From assembly GCA_963082975.1 (NCBI GenBank), contig OY720349.1, forward strand, positions 47,101,962 to 47,165,961: a DNA stretch of 64,000 bases, written 5' to 3'. Made by a program: the position numbers and the translations under genes. The notes beneath the pieces are model-generated. The model did no database searches. It was not told where the DNA came from and worked only from the letters and a program-made list of their open reading frames with translations. Shown piece by piece: positions 1-11,662 of the stretch. Position 1 is the stretch's first letter. Each line of letters starts with the position of its first letter. Source of the stretch: Labia minor (taxonomy: Eukaryota > Arthropoda > Insecta > Dermaptera > Spongiphoridae).

Positions 1-484
1 ATCACCTTCATAATTACTTGTTAAATTTATTTTAAACAAGGTCTTAAGAATAAGTAGGAGTCGTTTTACGACTTGGTATAGACAATAACAATATTAAAAT
101 TTATCAATTTTCATTAAACCTAATGGTGAAATTATATTAACATTATATAAATATGGATAGAAACGGGTTTTATATTTAATAATTCATCACCAATCCTCAT
201 GGGACAATCTAATTATAAGGAAGATTATTTGTTAATTAATTATTTGTTCTAACAATATTTTTTTTAGTTTAATATATATTTGCATCCTCTACGCTGGAAT
301 TTAATATAAAGAGAGGATTAATATTGTTAAAAAGTTTTCGTTACGTTTCTGGTGTAAAATTTTTGGTTATTATGATTTCAGGATAACATATATAAATTAG
401 AAATTAACTAATGAATGAGAAAAGCATAATAGTTTTGTTTAAATAAATTCACATTTGATATCCAATATTTCAATTCTTTCTATT
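1..484. other. A/T-rich sequence, nothing recognised
   Basis: No open frame, repeat terminus or RNA-like motif could be supported in this leading stretch. It is mostly A/T-rich low-complexity sequence. Confidence 0.5.
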
Positions 485-574
485 TTTACATTAATAGATA
501 TATTAAAATTATTTGAAATTGTTTCTGTAGCTGGAAATTAATTTACTTCAAACCGTCGGTCGGTTCGGACCTGG
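485..574 (+). repeat. Family A repeat, 3' end fragment
   Basis: Matches the last 90 bp of the family A repeat (compare 33310-33395): the block with GTTTCTGTAGCTGGAAATTA, then the inverted subterminal motif CGTCGGTCGGT. It stops inside the terminal hairpin (GACCTGG, then unrelated TTAGAG), so the outer half of the hairpin is missing. The rest of the element is absent upstream. Confidence 0.8.
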
Positions 575-599
575 TTAGAGAATCAGATTGATTGTCTCT

Positions 600-860
600 A
601 TATTCTCAATATATATATATATATATATAAAATTCTCGTGTCACAAAACTTTGAAATCATACTCCTCCGAAACGGCTTGACCGATTCTTATGAAATTTTT
701 TATGTATATTCAGTAGGTCTCAGGGCATGTCAGACTTCCTTTAGAAAACCGCTAATTGGTAAGGTGTGTCCAGGAAATGCTAATTAATTAAAAATAGTTT
801 AGTTACCATACTAGCTCATAGAGGCGCTGGTGGCAAAAATTTGAAATCTTATATATACCC
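600..860 (+). repeat. Helitron-like dispersed sequence, unclassified
   Basis: After an (AT)n run the sequence reads AAAATTCTCGTGTCAC, then a stretch with CCGAAACGGCTTGACCGATT and TGAAATTTT. I recall similar text at the 5' side of Helitron-type elements in many insect genomes, but I see no matching 3' hairpin and CTRR end here. The class is therefore an inference from memory and the boundaries are approximate. Confidence 0.35.
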
Positions 861-879
861 TTATAAGAAGCTTCCAAAC

Positions 880-956
880 AAAAGCGGTTCGTAGGTGAAC
901 GGTCTAAGGCGTTAACTTATGACTTTGTACTTTCGGTTCGAAACTAGCAAAGGCAC
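880..956 (+). repeat. tRNA-like SINE head or tRNA pseudogene
   Basis: The stretch has a tRNA-like A-box region (GTGAACGGTCTAAGGCG, resembling Leu/Ser tRNAs) and 47-57 bases later a B-box-like GGTTCGAAACT, followed by a T-rich run. The acceptor ends do not pair convincingly. I read it as a tRNA-derived SINE head or a decayed tRNA, not a functional gene. Confidence 0.4.
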
Positions 957-1683
957 ATTTTTTTTTAAAGTATTATATATTTTTTTTACAAATTTATTAA
1001 ATTTTATTATTTTAATATTTTATTAAATTATTTTATTTTATTAAATTAATTTCATTAAATTAAATTTTATTATTAAATTGTATTTCATTAAATTAAATTT
1101 TATTATTAAATTGTATTTTATTAAATTTTAATATTAAATTTTATTTTATTAAATTAATAATTATGTCAATTAATTTTTTGTGTGAATAAATAAACAAATA
1201 TAAAAACTATATATAAAATTTGAATTTTCATCCATTCATTCATCTAAAATGATATTAACTTTCTCTTCCTTCTTGGAAAAACCCATATTGCCATCCCTAG
1301 CGTCAACTATCTATGTATATATATAAAAAAGGTTTTTGTCTGCATATTGCAGCTGGATGCTCTGTGCTCAGAATTTAAAAATTATTATAATATTTCACTT
1401 TTTATTTTAAATTCTAATATTCAAATATCAATTAAATTAAATAATTTATTCTAAAAGTTGTCATATAAATTTATTTAATAAAATATTTAGATCATATCTA
1501 TATATTTAATACGATAGTGTCCGTCTGTACGCAAAAAACTCCAGAGCCTAAACTACAAGGAGTAGGGTAACCAAATTTTTCTGAGGTGAAGGGTACCTCA
1601 AATGATGAAAAATAAAAAAGAAATTAGAATCTTAGGTAACTCCTGAGCTGAGCTGCGGGTGTTCCATTTTCCAGAAATATATA

Positions 1684-2050
1684 TCTAATCAAAAACATAC
1701 CTGTTAAAAAGGGGGCCAAGTTCCTATCGGTTATTTGTTTGCCTAAAAAAGGGTTCAAATCCATCCCAATGCCAAGTTTAGATGCACTTCAAAATCATTC
1801 ATAATCATTTTTATCAACAGCCTGATCCACTGGTAAACATTTGGCATTCCAAAGAATCGCCACCACACCCAGTCCTCCGCCTCCTGCATCCAGGCACGCC
1901 ACTTTATTCACGTCAACGGTCCATCTGGCCGAAATTCACTTTACCATACACCCAACTTAAAATATGGTATAGTTGTTAAAATACGTAGGTACATGGTTTA
2001 AAATATCTAAAATTATAATACTTAGAAATTTGAACTTGGCAGGTTTTCGT
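1684..2050 (+). repeat. Left arm of 367-bp inverted repeat
   Basis: This arm is the near-identical reverse complement of 2315-2681; both arms are 367 bp. I noticed one substitution (in the TTCCTATCGG / TTTCTATCGG region) and did not count every base. Each outer end begins TCTAATCAAAAACATACC. Identical 65-codon frames on opposite strands simply reflect arm identity and are not evidence of a protein. A transcript across both arms would fold into a very long hairpin. Confidence 0.9.
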
Positions 2051-2123
2051 ACTGTACGTAACACTAGATTAATTGTATAATTATATTTATTATTTAAATA
2101 TATAAATTAACCTGCTAATTCTA

Positions 2124-2300
2124 AGTATTAAAAAATTGTAGATATTTTAAACCAAGTACCTACGTATTTTAACAACTATACCATATTTTAAGTTGGGTAT
2201 ATGGTAAAGTGAATTTTTCGGCCAGATGAACCGTTGACGTGAATAAAGTGGCGTGTAGTGTGCCTGGATGCAGGAGGCGGAGGACTTGGTGTGGGACTGA
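2124..2300 (-). repeat. Third partial copy of the palindrome arm
   Basis: In the spacer between the two arms is a diverged copy of the arm's inner half, in the same orientation as the right arm. It contains the TACCTACGTATTTTAACAAC and GGCCAGATG...CCGTTGACGTGAATAAAGTGG blocks. The left arm could therefore pair with either right-hand copy. Confidence 0.8.
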
Positions 2301-2314
2301 GTGTTTTGTACAGC

Positions 2315-2681
2315 ACGAAAACCTGCCAAGTTCAAATTTCTAAGTATTATAATTTTAGATATTTTAAACCATGTACCTACGTATTTTAACAACTATACCA
2401 TATTTTAAGTTGGGTGTATGGTAAAGTGAATTTCGGCCAGATGGACCGTTGACGTGAATAAAGTGGCGTGCCTGGATGCAGGAGGCGGAGGACTGGGTGT
2501 GGTGGCGATTCTTTGGAATGCCAAATGTTTACCAGTGGATCAGGCTGTTGATAAAAATGATTATGAATGATTTTGAAGTGCATCTAAACTTGGCATTGGG
2601 ATGGATTTGAACCCTTTTTTAGGCAAACAAATAACCGATAGAAACTTGGCCCCCTTTTTAACAGGTATGTTTTTGATTAGA
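2315..2681 (-). repeat. Right arm of 367-bp inverted repeat
   Basis: Reverse-complement partner of 1684-2050, with a 264-bp spacer between them. Its end (TTTTTGATTAGA) mirrors the start of the left arm. No target-site duplication flanking the pair is evident, so I cannot say whether this is a transposon with long terminal inverted repeats or an inverted duplication. Confidence 0.9.
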
Positions 2682-3019
2682 TTTCAATACTTTTTTTTAA
2701 GAAAGCTTCCTATTTTTTCCTTTTTGTGCCGCGCCCGCGTCCTTTCTTAGCCTTTGAAGTAATTTTGTGTTTAAAAAAATTGCAAATTTTTTTAAATTAA
2801 AATTATATTTGTTTATATATTAAATATAATAATTTTATTTGTTCTTTTATTTTATAGTTTTGAAATTTCCAACTTGTATTGAATAATAAATAATTAGAAC
2901 TATTAATATTAATTGAAAATTATATAGAAACTGTTAAGTTATAACAATAAAAATAAACAAACTAATTAATTTAAATTATAAAGTAAAATAGTTTAACACT
3001 ATTATATATATTTATAATT

Positions 3020-3320
3020 TACACCTAACGCTACTTGTATAGGTAAAATGTCACTTCCGGTAGTCAGATCATGATAAAATTTGGTATCTGATTTTTTTTC
3101 ATATTTTTAAATCTATATACAAAATATGAAGCAAATATATCGAAGCAAACTGGTACTTTACTTGAAAGGTAAACGCAACCAGTGTAGGTAAAGTACCACT
3201 TCCGGTTAACCGATTTTGACGAAATTTTAAAAGAAATCTACAAACTGTGAATAATATCGGTGTACCAAATTTCGAAGTCCTAGCTTGATTAGTTTCTGAC
3301 AAAACCAATGAATTCGTTTG
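3020..3320 (-). repeat. Family C repeat, internal fragment
   Basis: The reverse complement matches 26665-26950 closely: the blocks around AAATTTGGTACACCGATATT, AAAATCGGTTAACCGGAAGT and GACTACCGGAAGTGACATTT are shared. Neither terminus of family C is present. Sequence to about 3660 continues in the same style (GCCAAATTTCATAGCGCTAGGACA) but has no partner elsewhere in the window. The 69-codon frame here is shared with the other copy only because the repeat is shared. Confidence 0.8.
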
Positions 3321-3889
3321 AATTCGTTAAAATCGCATTGATATTCGATTATAACAACTCAAGCTTGACCGATTTCTTAAATTTCATAATTTTTTGTTAA
3401 CCTACTTATAACACACGACCTGTATGCCAAATTTCATAGCGCTAGGACAATTGGAAATACCCTAAGAATTTTGTTGACCAATCAGTGAATCAGTTCCAAA
3501 ATAAGCCATTTTCACAGGGTCATATTTCAGGATCTACTGAAGCTATAACTATGAAATTTGGCATACTGCTTTAGTTCTAGTATATGACTACGTAGATAAA
3601 ATTTTATCCCTGTACTTGCAATAGGCACTGAGATACAGGGGGGTCAAAAGTGACTCCAAACCATTCGTGTAAATATACTTACGGCATGCGCGCGGCTTGC
3701 TGGAACTTGGCCGGCGCACTGCCGTGCGCATAGATAAAGGAGAGTTTGTATGAATATAATTTGTTTACTTTTTTGCTGTCATAGAAACAGATATATATAT
3801 AATTAGAACCTCTCTCTCTCTCCCTCTATTTAAAATTTTAAAAAATGGAGTGTTCTAGCCAAATTAAGAAATTTAAATGCCTTATGCCA

Positions 3890-4860
3890 CATTGATAGGT
3901 AAATGAATTGGACTGGAAGAGGAGACATATGATTAGAGAAATTGGGGAAAAATCAACCGAAATGTAATTAAACAAAAAAATTCAAGAATTATGCTATGGA
4001 TACGACTTACATACAATTAAAATACAAAATGTAGAATTTGAAAAAGTATAAATATTTAAATACTTAAGATCTCTAATCACGAAGGATAATAATATTCGAG
4101 AAGAATTTAAATCGACGTTGTAATTGAGTAACGCCTATTATTATGCAGTAAAGGGGTTTAAATCATCAAAGAGGATCAAAATTAAAATATATAAAACAAT
4201 TATTTTTCATGTTGATCGATGACTAGGGTGACCATATTTCGAAAACACCAAACCGGGACAAACGGTATACCTTTTTTTTTTAGAACTAAATTGAAAAAAT
4301 TACGAAATGTCCTAAATATTGAACAAACGGGACAGAAGGGTGACCCGAAGACATTTTTGGGACAGAGCACCTAAAGACGGGACGTTTAGTCACCCTAACG
4401 ATGACTCTGGGAGACGAGAGTAGATCTAGAGTATTTGTGAGATTAATATTGTTCGCAGCATTTATAGGCCAAAAGAAGAGGAGGTCACAGGGGGATGGCG
4501 GAGATGGCATAACGAGAAATAATGTCCAGATATAGTTAAGGTTATAAAATCGAGAAGGCAGGGATGGGAAGGGGACGTGGTTGGAATTGGAGAAACTAGA
4601 AATTGGGAGAAACTGATTGGGAAACATCCGGTGGAAGACCAAGGACCAAGGTGGGTGGACAATGAAGGAAGGGACATGGGAGAGATGGGACAGGGTAGGA
4701 TTTGGTTCTAGCTCAGGATAAGGACGCTTAGAAAAATGTGGATGCTGAGGCTAAGAACTTTCGAAAACTGTAGAGACACAGAGTTAGATAAATATAACAT
4801 ATACATTAATAATAGATTTTACAAGAAAACAAATAAATGTCTATTTATACTAATTGAAAC
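3890..4860 (+). pseudogene. Decayed LINE reverse transcriptase C-terminal region
   Basis: Translated pieces in changing frames match the end of RTE-like LINE ORFs: VEFEKV then FKYLRSLITKDNNIREEF, KIKIYKTIIFHV (normally leading to YGSE), and further on RNWEKLIGKHPVEDQGPRW, GGRPRTK and MGEMGQG. Stops and frameshifts are frequent. It is interrupted by a hAT-like MITE at 4225-4398. It lies inside Helitron copy 1, and its last 200 bp also occur in Helitron copy 2, so the Helitron family carries it. Confidence 0.65.
4225..4398. mobile_element. hAT-like MITE, 174 bp, 8-bp TSD
   Basis: The ends read AGGGTGACCA... and ...GTCACCCTAA, an imperfect terminal inverted repeat. Both sides are flanked by the direct repeat CGATGACT (4217-4224 and 4399-4406). 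An 8-bp duplication with such ends fits the hAT superfamily. It has no coding capacity. It sits in the decayed LINE and so is younger than it. Confidence 0.75.
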
Positions 4861-4919
4861 AAAATAGATGAAAACCTTTTACATACAGAGTTTCAACCAA
4901 ATACTATGTATCACTAGGG

Positions 4920-4981
4920 GGTACAGGGGGCGGAGCCCCCGTCTAGGTGTGAGGAGCGCCGAAGGCGCTCGGAGCAGCTAG
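4920..4981 (+). other. Helitron 3' terminus with hairpins
   Basis: Two adjacent inverted repeats precede the end: GGGGGCGGAGCCCCC, and GAGCGCC-GA-AGGCGCTC located 7 bp before the terminal CTAG. The same block occurs at 11510-11572 and, reversed, at 47517-47580. The G/C-rich hairpins stand out sharply from the A/T-rich surroundings. Confidence 0.85.
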
Positions 4982-7195
4982 TATATATATATATATATAT
5001 GTACGCGTATATAAGATATGAATTTATAAAAATAAACATCCATTTTTCATTAAATTTATTAAAGCACTACAATTTTTCAAATTGTCTGTTTTTGAATTCA
5101 GTTAAATTAACAATATAATAGATATAGCCCCTAATAATAAAATAATATCTATTTCTTTGATAAATATCGAGTTAATGGAAAAACTTCGTTAATTTTCGAA
5201 ACTTTCTTGTGATTTCCAATCATTATTTTTTGTCGTTTTAAGGAAGAAGAAGAAGCCACAAGAGAAGCCTCTGTCAAATAGCAGAAATGTCTTTTTATTT
5301 TATTGGTGTGATTGATCGTTTCAAAAAAAAGTCAAAATGAATGAATTGCCTTCTATCTTGACGAACAATTTGATCCAGTAAGCAAAAAGAAAAAAAATCA
5401 CATTGGTTGGTTGGATTAAAGCCATTTGGACAAGATTGAAAGAACCTGAAGAAACCGGGACAAAGAGAGGTTTTTCGGGTATGCCCGATTGGCTCATGTT
5501 ATAGAGTAGGAGGCAAAAGGAAGGAAAAGAGAATCCTTCATTGAAAGAATCAAATCAGTAAAACAGATGGACACGGTTGAATTCCTCTCGATCGACGGCC
5601 GCTCTCTTCCTTTTTATTCATTGAACTTGCCTTTATCCAACGGCCGATGGAGAAAAATAATTAACTTTTTTTTTCAATTGAAGTAAATATAATGCAATAC
5701 AATTATATTTAAAATAAACTAAAGATATCGGTTTTCTCTTTATATCGGACTTGTATCTTCTCACTTACGTCCTTTTGATCTTTGTGTTTATTTATTTTCA
5801 TATCCCTTTCAAATAAGTTAATTATTTTGTTTTTACGTATTTTCTCATATTTACGTTTTGTTTTTCTAAATTTGCAACATGTCCAATTTGAAAACGAAAT
5901 TATTTTACAAGTAATTTTATTTATATTCTAATCTCGAAAAAATCCTTAATTATCTTTTTTTTTTTTAAAAAAAAAAAGAAGAAAAGATTGAAATTGTTCA
6001 TTTGTTGAACATAAATTGATTTATGATTGGATTATATTAAAAATGAAATTTTTTGAAATTACAAATAGAAAAGAAAATTATTTCAATTATCTTCCATTAA
6101 GTGAACAAATTTTGGAGACATTCTTTTTATTTATGGTAGATTATTATACTCGATTTCTATTTGTTTTTGTAACCATAGTTCCACTCTTTTTACTTGTATA
6201 CTAGTAGGGTTAAATGAAAATGAAAAAAGCCTATGGGTGCAGCCGTAGGTTATGTAGTATCAATTGGATTGTAATTTAATTAATTTATTTATTGGAAGGT
6301 CCCGGGGCGTTAAATTTTTCGATCAAAGGAAATCAAACGCTCTTTGGAATATAAACTTCATTAATACTAATACGAAATGAAATAAATGGTTACTTTCAAA
6401 AGAGGTCTTTATTGTAAATTTAACCCGCCTCCACATCGACCACCTACTAGCACTTTCTCATCACAAATTAATTCCCCCTTCTCTTTATCTGTCTACTTTA
6501 TTATTATTATTATTATTATTATTAAAATATAGAACATTCTCTCCCTATTGATTTCATTTCATTTGGATATTTTCTAATGGAAATTTTTGAGATTAAACAG
6601 ATGTGATTTTCATTGAGTTTTATTCTTATTTTACTATAAAATACAACATTCCACAATCAATCAAAAATATCTTATTTTTATTTTTTTTTTTTTGACTTCT
6701 TAGATATAATTAAAATTGAAACTGTAATTTTTGGAAAACATGTTCATGTTATAAAGTTTAGAAACTTGTTAGAGGAAAAAAACAATAGACAAAATTGATG
6801 ACAAACAATATCAATCTAACTTTATTAATTTATTTTTATATCGATCAACTTGAAATTTAATTATCTATATATACCATATATAATATATATATATATATAT
6901 ATGGTATATATATACAATTTTTGTAATTCAATTTAAAATATATAAATTATAATATTTATATATTATACTTATTATTTATTAAATTTATTATCAAATATTA
7001 AAATTAAAATTAAAATTGATCAATAACAATGAGAATTAAAGGAAAAAATTATTTAAAACACACATCTCTTCTTCCCATTATCTATATTTTGATTTAATCA
7101 AATTAATATTTAGTTAAATTTAATTAAAACTTATGATATATTTATATTGATAAGTAAGATTCATTTATCCCTTGGTTTATTTTCAACTCAGTTTT
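4982..7195. other. No gene found; A/T-rich with microsatellites
   Basis: Holds (AT)n near 4980-5000, (TTA)n near 6500 and an (AT)n palindrome near 6860-6915. Around 5230-5650 base composition is more balanced (for example TCGATCGACGGCCGCTCTC), but no long frame, splice structure or repeat partner is visible. The 62-codon frame at 6016 is A/T-rich and unremarkable. Confidence 0.4.
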
Positions 7196-7203
7196 ATATT
7201 GCC

Positions 7204-7707
7204 GCAGTGGCGTACCTAGAACTTTTGCCGCCCGAGGCGATCTCCAGTTTGCCGCCCTTTTTATTATAAGTCAATCAAATAGTGGTTTTTATAAATTAAT
7301 ACGCATAAATAAATTATTAAGTTATTTAATTAATATTAATTAATACACAGAGTAAATTTTTTTACACATATTTGTATGCACTCTTAAAACATATTTATAT
7401 AATATTTACTCTTCTAGCTTTCATACTAGAAAAATCGTGTATAATACTCTCAAAATTTATATTTATATTTTTTCCGCCGGCCCTGCTTTTCAAAAGAAAA
7501 GTCGATGATTTAAAAAAATATTGGTATATCTCACTTAAAAGTAATCATATAAATAATCATAATAATCATTTATTATTCAAGAAAGAAAAAAAATAAATAT
7601 GAAATGAATAAGTTGCTTTTTACAACTATAACTTAATATAAAAAATGCCGCCCCAAGCTAAGTGCCGCCCGGTGCTAACCGCACCCCCCCCCCTAGGTAC
7701 GCCACTG
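7204..7707. mobile_element. hAT-like MITE, 504 bp
   Basis: Inverted ends CAGTGGCGTACCTAG and CTAGGTACGCCACTG (15 bp, perfect) sit inside direct repeat ATATTGCC (7196-7203 and 7708-7715). One extra base lies between the left duplication and the inverted repeat. Subterminal GCCGCCC blocks occur at both ends while the centre is A/T-rich. The 74-codon frame inside does not resemble a transposase, so the copy is non-autonomous. Confidence 0.8.
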
Positions 7708-7715
7708 ATATTGCC

Positions 7716-8816
7716 CCACTCCTCTTGTATCTTTTTTCGCTCTAGATCATTTATATTTCTCTTTAGTTATAGTAAACATTTAACTTAATTTCTTAAAGAA
7801 TAACAATAAAATAAATTTTTCCCCAAGTGTGCATTGGTGGAAAAAAATATTTTTTTTTAATCAATAAAAAATAGTTTTAAAAGGTTAACTTCAAGAAAAG
7901 CCTCTTAAAAAGTTGCTTAAATAAATAAGTCCTTCTAAAAATAACTTTCAAAAAGTTTTGAATTTAAAAAAGGAAAAAAGTTTCAAGATTTCGTGTGGAA
8001 GTATTTTACTATCCAACAATTCTCTCTCTCTCTCCTTATCTCTCTTTCTTCATTCTTTCTTTGCTTAAGAAATGCAATAATAAATTTACTTCATATATGT
8101 TTCTCATATATATTTTAAGATAAAATTGTTATAATTTTTCAAAATACTGTTTCTATTATGTTTAATTAAAATTTTAACAGTTGATTGAAAATCCAAAGTA
8201 AAAAAGAGAATTTCCAAATTATAAAAATAATTAATATTCTCTAAGAAAAATATTTTGATTAAAAATAATTATTAAAAATATTAAATAATCTTTGTCATAT
8301 TCATTGAAATTGATTAATCACTTTGTAAACATTTGTTTAGTTTTTTTTTTAATATTTATATATTTGTAATTATATTAATTATTAGATATAAAATGAAAAA
8401 AAAATCCTAAATAAATAAAGAATATAATTTTAAATATTTTACATATTCTTTGTTTACTTTTAATGAAGTAGTCAAAAACAGATTATTCATGAGTTAAAAT
8501 TAAATAATTAATATTAGATAGGCATTATAATAAAAGTAAATATTAATAAATTGATAGAATATACATATGCATACAATTAAATCTATTCATTTTAACTAAA
8601 TTTAATCTTATTTTTATAAAAGGTCATAATCACTATAATTAAGATTTTTAAATAAAATAAATAAATAAATAATAAAATCTTTCTTATTTAATCAATGCAA
8701 TCAAAAAATTAATTTAATATATCAAATAATTATATATGAGAAGTTATTTTTAATGTTATTTTGATATTTGAATCTCCATGTTTCTTCACCTATTTTGACA
8801 TTATTTTCTAAAATGT
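7716..8816. other. A/T-rich sequence, nothing recognised
   Basis: Long A/T-rich stretch with short CT-rich microsatellite near 8022-8060. No supported gene or repeat terminus. Confidence 0.5.
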
Positions 8817-8932
8817 TTTTGGGATTCTGGATATTAGTTTGTATGATCAAGAATCATTGTTAGTATGGTTAATGTCCTGGCTTTGACCTAGTGCCTCCTC
8901 TAAAGCTCTACAGAATCCTCGGCACTACCACT
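8817..8932 (+). repeat. Relic of the Penelope-like palindromic element
   Basis: GGGATTCTGGATATTAGTTT and the later AAAGCTCTACAGAATCCTC parallel GGGATTCTGGGTCTTAGTCT and GAAGCTCTACAC in the element at 47885-48342. The copy is diverged, not palindromic, and lacks the hammerhead-like part. Confidence 0.45.
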
Positions 8933-10850
8933 GATACAAAACCAAATCTGGCTCGTATATACATTCATTTTATTAAAATAACATAATTATTATCAATTAA
9001 ATTTAATTTATTTTTTAATTTCGAGAGAATTCGAGAAGATTGTTTTTGGGTACCTAAAATAAAAGCAAATGAGTATGTTAGGATTCAGCTGTAGAATTAA
9101 AAGAGAATTGAAATAGTTTCGAGGCAACTCAAGTGTTAGGAATTGTTTAGGGAAAATAAATTCTGATTTCAGTAGCGCCTTAGAAATGTGTTCATCTATA
9201 AACAGCACATAGGCATTCATTACCGCAGTGATTAGTACACTACAAGTATATTCACAATTTCCCGTATCTCGGTTGAATTCAACCCAGTTTGATATTCCCC
9301 TTAAGACCTATTTGATGTTACACTTCACATTTGGACTCCTATATACTGTACTTCTCCCATTTTCTTGACCTCTAAAGAGCTTTGATTCAACCCTTTCCTT
9401 CATATCCCCAAATTACCTCCTCACCTTAATCATCTTATTTTTATTCAAATATTAACATTCCAAAAGATAAAGGTAATAATGAGGCAGTAATTGATTTGAA
9501 ATCTGTAAATGTATAATACATTTAAAGAAAGCAATTTAAAATAAGGCACACAATCGCACAAATTTTTTTCATTTACTTGATAATAATAATGTAGGAAAAT
9601 GATAAGTTTATTTAAATGCTTTGTTTTTACTTTCTATATAATGAAAATAATTAAGTCAATTTTGGAATAAAAAAGAAAAACAATATGAAGAAATTTTAAG
9701 ATAAAAATCTTCAAGACTCGAGATAATTTAATAAACCTGGTAGCCCAAGAAAAAGTATTATTATTATTATTTTGTATGAAACTTTATATAGCTCTATTTT
9801 TCCCTTTATTTGGGTCAATTTTTCATTAGTTGGCACTAAGTGGTTTATGGGATGAAAAAAATACCAACGGGTAAAATGAAATTTCTTCCAACGGAATGTC
9901 TGGTAAATTTATTAGTTGTGTTTCGACTTGTAGGGTTTGTTTCATTTCGGGTCAAAGTTAATGTGCCCTGCTTCACCTCCCTGGTCTTTCTGCTTAAATA
10001 TTAAGCTCTCCTGTCTATTTAGAGGTTTTGGACTAAATCAAGTCAGAAATTAAGCCAGCCGTGTCCCTCCGATCATTATCCGTACATTTAAATGCTAAGC
10101 CTTATATTACCATTTCAGTAGAATCTTCTGTCCAACTTGAACTGAGTTTTGTCTCTTGTAAATAAACGGATATTCTCGGAAACTCTACTAAATCTTTCCA
10201 TACATTCGGCTTTCTTGTCAAAAATAAGAATTTATCAAATTATATCATAAATCAATAAACAATTTTTTAATAACCTCTTTTAAAAATAATCAAAAATTTT
10301 ATTCTTAGTATTCTAATTTTGAATTAATAATATTATATTTTATATGAATGAAAATTAAAATGAATAAGCATTGTTTAGTACTATAGTTTTAAATTCATAT
10401 TTCATAATTAAAGTTCAGTCAAACTTGGATTGAAGAGTTTACAAAAGATCAATCCAGATTGTGTCATTATACATGATACTTGAAGACCTTTTGTATCACA
10501 TACTATAATAGATAATTTGATTGATAATTTTAACTCTAATTAGAGAACTATTAAAATTGTTTAATATTAAAAAAATTATAAACATATAAAAATTATATAT
10601 TATATACAAAGTTACACATTATATACAACTTTATTGTAAATATATCTTTGGTCAAAAAATATAAATATATTAATTAAAAAATTTATAAGAGATTAATAAT
10701 TAATAATTAAATTAATAGATGGGCAAGGGATTGAATGTGACACAATTTTGAAATTCTCTCGAATTATAAATAAATCTAAAATGAATGTATATTTATGTCA
10801 ACTGCAAAACCCATATAGGATAAGAGAACTAAATAAATAAATTTAAAATA
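8933..10850. other. No gene found
   Basis: Several short frames (for example 9008-9220) occur but none resembles a known protein. The stretch 9230-10210 is less A/T-biased than its surroundings and appears single-copy within this window. I could not identify an exon in it. Confidence 0.4.
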
Positions 10851-10937
10851 AGTTGACCTGTGGCCAGGTCCGAACCGACCGACGGTTTGAAGTAAATTAA
10901 TTTCCAGCTACAGAAACAATTTCAAATAATTTTAATA

Positions 10938-11572
10938 TCTATATATTTAATACGATAGTGTCCGTCTGTACGCAAAAAACTCCAGAGCCTAAACTACAAG
11001 GAGTTAGGTAACCAAATTTTTCTGAGGTGAAGGGTACCTCAAATGATGAAAAATAAAAAAGAAATTAGAATCTTAGGTAACTCCTGAGCTGAGCTGCGGG
11101 TGTTCCATTTTCCAGAAATATATATATATATATAGGATTTGTATGTATGTACTAAACTAGAAATTGGGAGAAACCGATTGGGAAACATCCGGTGGAAGAC
11201 CAAGGACCAAGGTGGGTGGACAATAAAGGAAGGGACATGGGAGAGATGGGACAGGGTAGAATTTGGTTTTGGTTGTAGCTCAGGATAGGGACGCTTAGAG
11301 AAATGTGGATGCTGCGGCTAAGAACTTTCGAAAACTGTAGAGACACAGAGTTAGATAAATACAATAATAATATATAATTAATTTACTGATTAAATTAAAA
11401 TATTTTACAAGAAAACAAATACATGTCTTATCTACTTATACTGATTGAAACAAAATGGATGAAAACCTTTTACATACAGACTTTCAACCAAATACTATGT
11501 ATCACTCGGGGGTACAGGGGGCGGATCCCCCGTCTAGGTGTGAAGAGCGCCGAAGGCGCTCGGAGCAGCTAG
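10938..11572 (+). mobile_element. Non-autonomous Helitron, copy 2 (635 bp)
   Basis: Begins TCTATATATTTAATACGATAG and ends hairpin-GGAGCAG-CTAG. The host repeat reads TTTTAATA before it and TATCTATTAATG after it. Uninterrupted family A copies read TTTTAATATATCTATTAATG, so insertion was precisely between A and T with no duplication. Inside are a 5' block shared with copy 1, a short (TA)n run, and a LINE C-terminal fragment (11150-11350) shared with copy 1. It is an internally deleted relative of the 3.5-kb copy. Confidence 0.88.
11150..11350 (+). pseudogene. LINE tail fragment carried in Helitron copy 2
   Basis: Nearly identical to 4590-4800. Frames give RNWEKPIGKHPVEDQGPRW, GGRPRTK and MGEMGQG, the GRPRxRW-type end of RTE-like LINE ORFs, with stops. 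Presence at the same place in two Helitron copies suggests it was acquired once by the Helitron lineage and then amplified with it. Confidence 0.65.
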
Positions 11573-11662
11573 TATCTATTAATGTAATAAAAAGCAGATA
11601 TGGATATAACATAAATATTTTTAATTTTATTTTATTTATAATATATATGTAAGACCAGGCTG

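Larger units (their letters stand above)
1497..4981 (+). mobile_element. Non-autonomous Helitron, copy 1 (3.5 kb)
   Basis: The 5' end begins TCTATATATTTAATACG and is followed by about 170 bp nearly identical to the copies at 10938 and (reverse) 48550. The 3' end carries hairpin GAGCGCCGAAGGCGCTC, then GGAGCAG and CTAG. The base before TC is A and the base after CTAG is T, as expected for Helitron insertion between A and T without target duplication. No Rep/helicase frame is present. Pairing the 5' end at 1497 with the 3' end at 4981 is inferred from the two shorter copies having the same two ends. Between them lie a long inverted repeat, a family C fragment and LINE-derived sequence, so this copy is either a larger progenitor or a heavily invaded one. 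Confidence 0.7.

Noticed and set aside
880..956. Functional tRNA gene
   Set aside because: Box motifs are present but the acceptor and anticodon stems do not pair convincingly.
1782..2583. Identical 65-codon frames on opposite strands as a conserved protein
   Set aside because: They are identical because the two inverted-repeat arms are near-identical DNA. No known domain, and the third copy breaks the frame.
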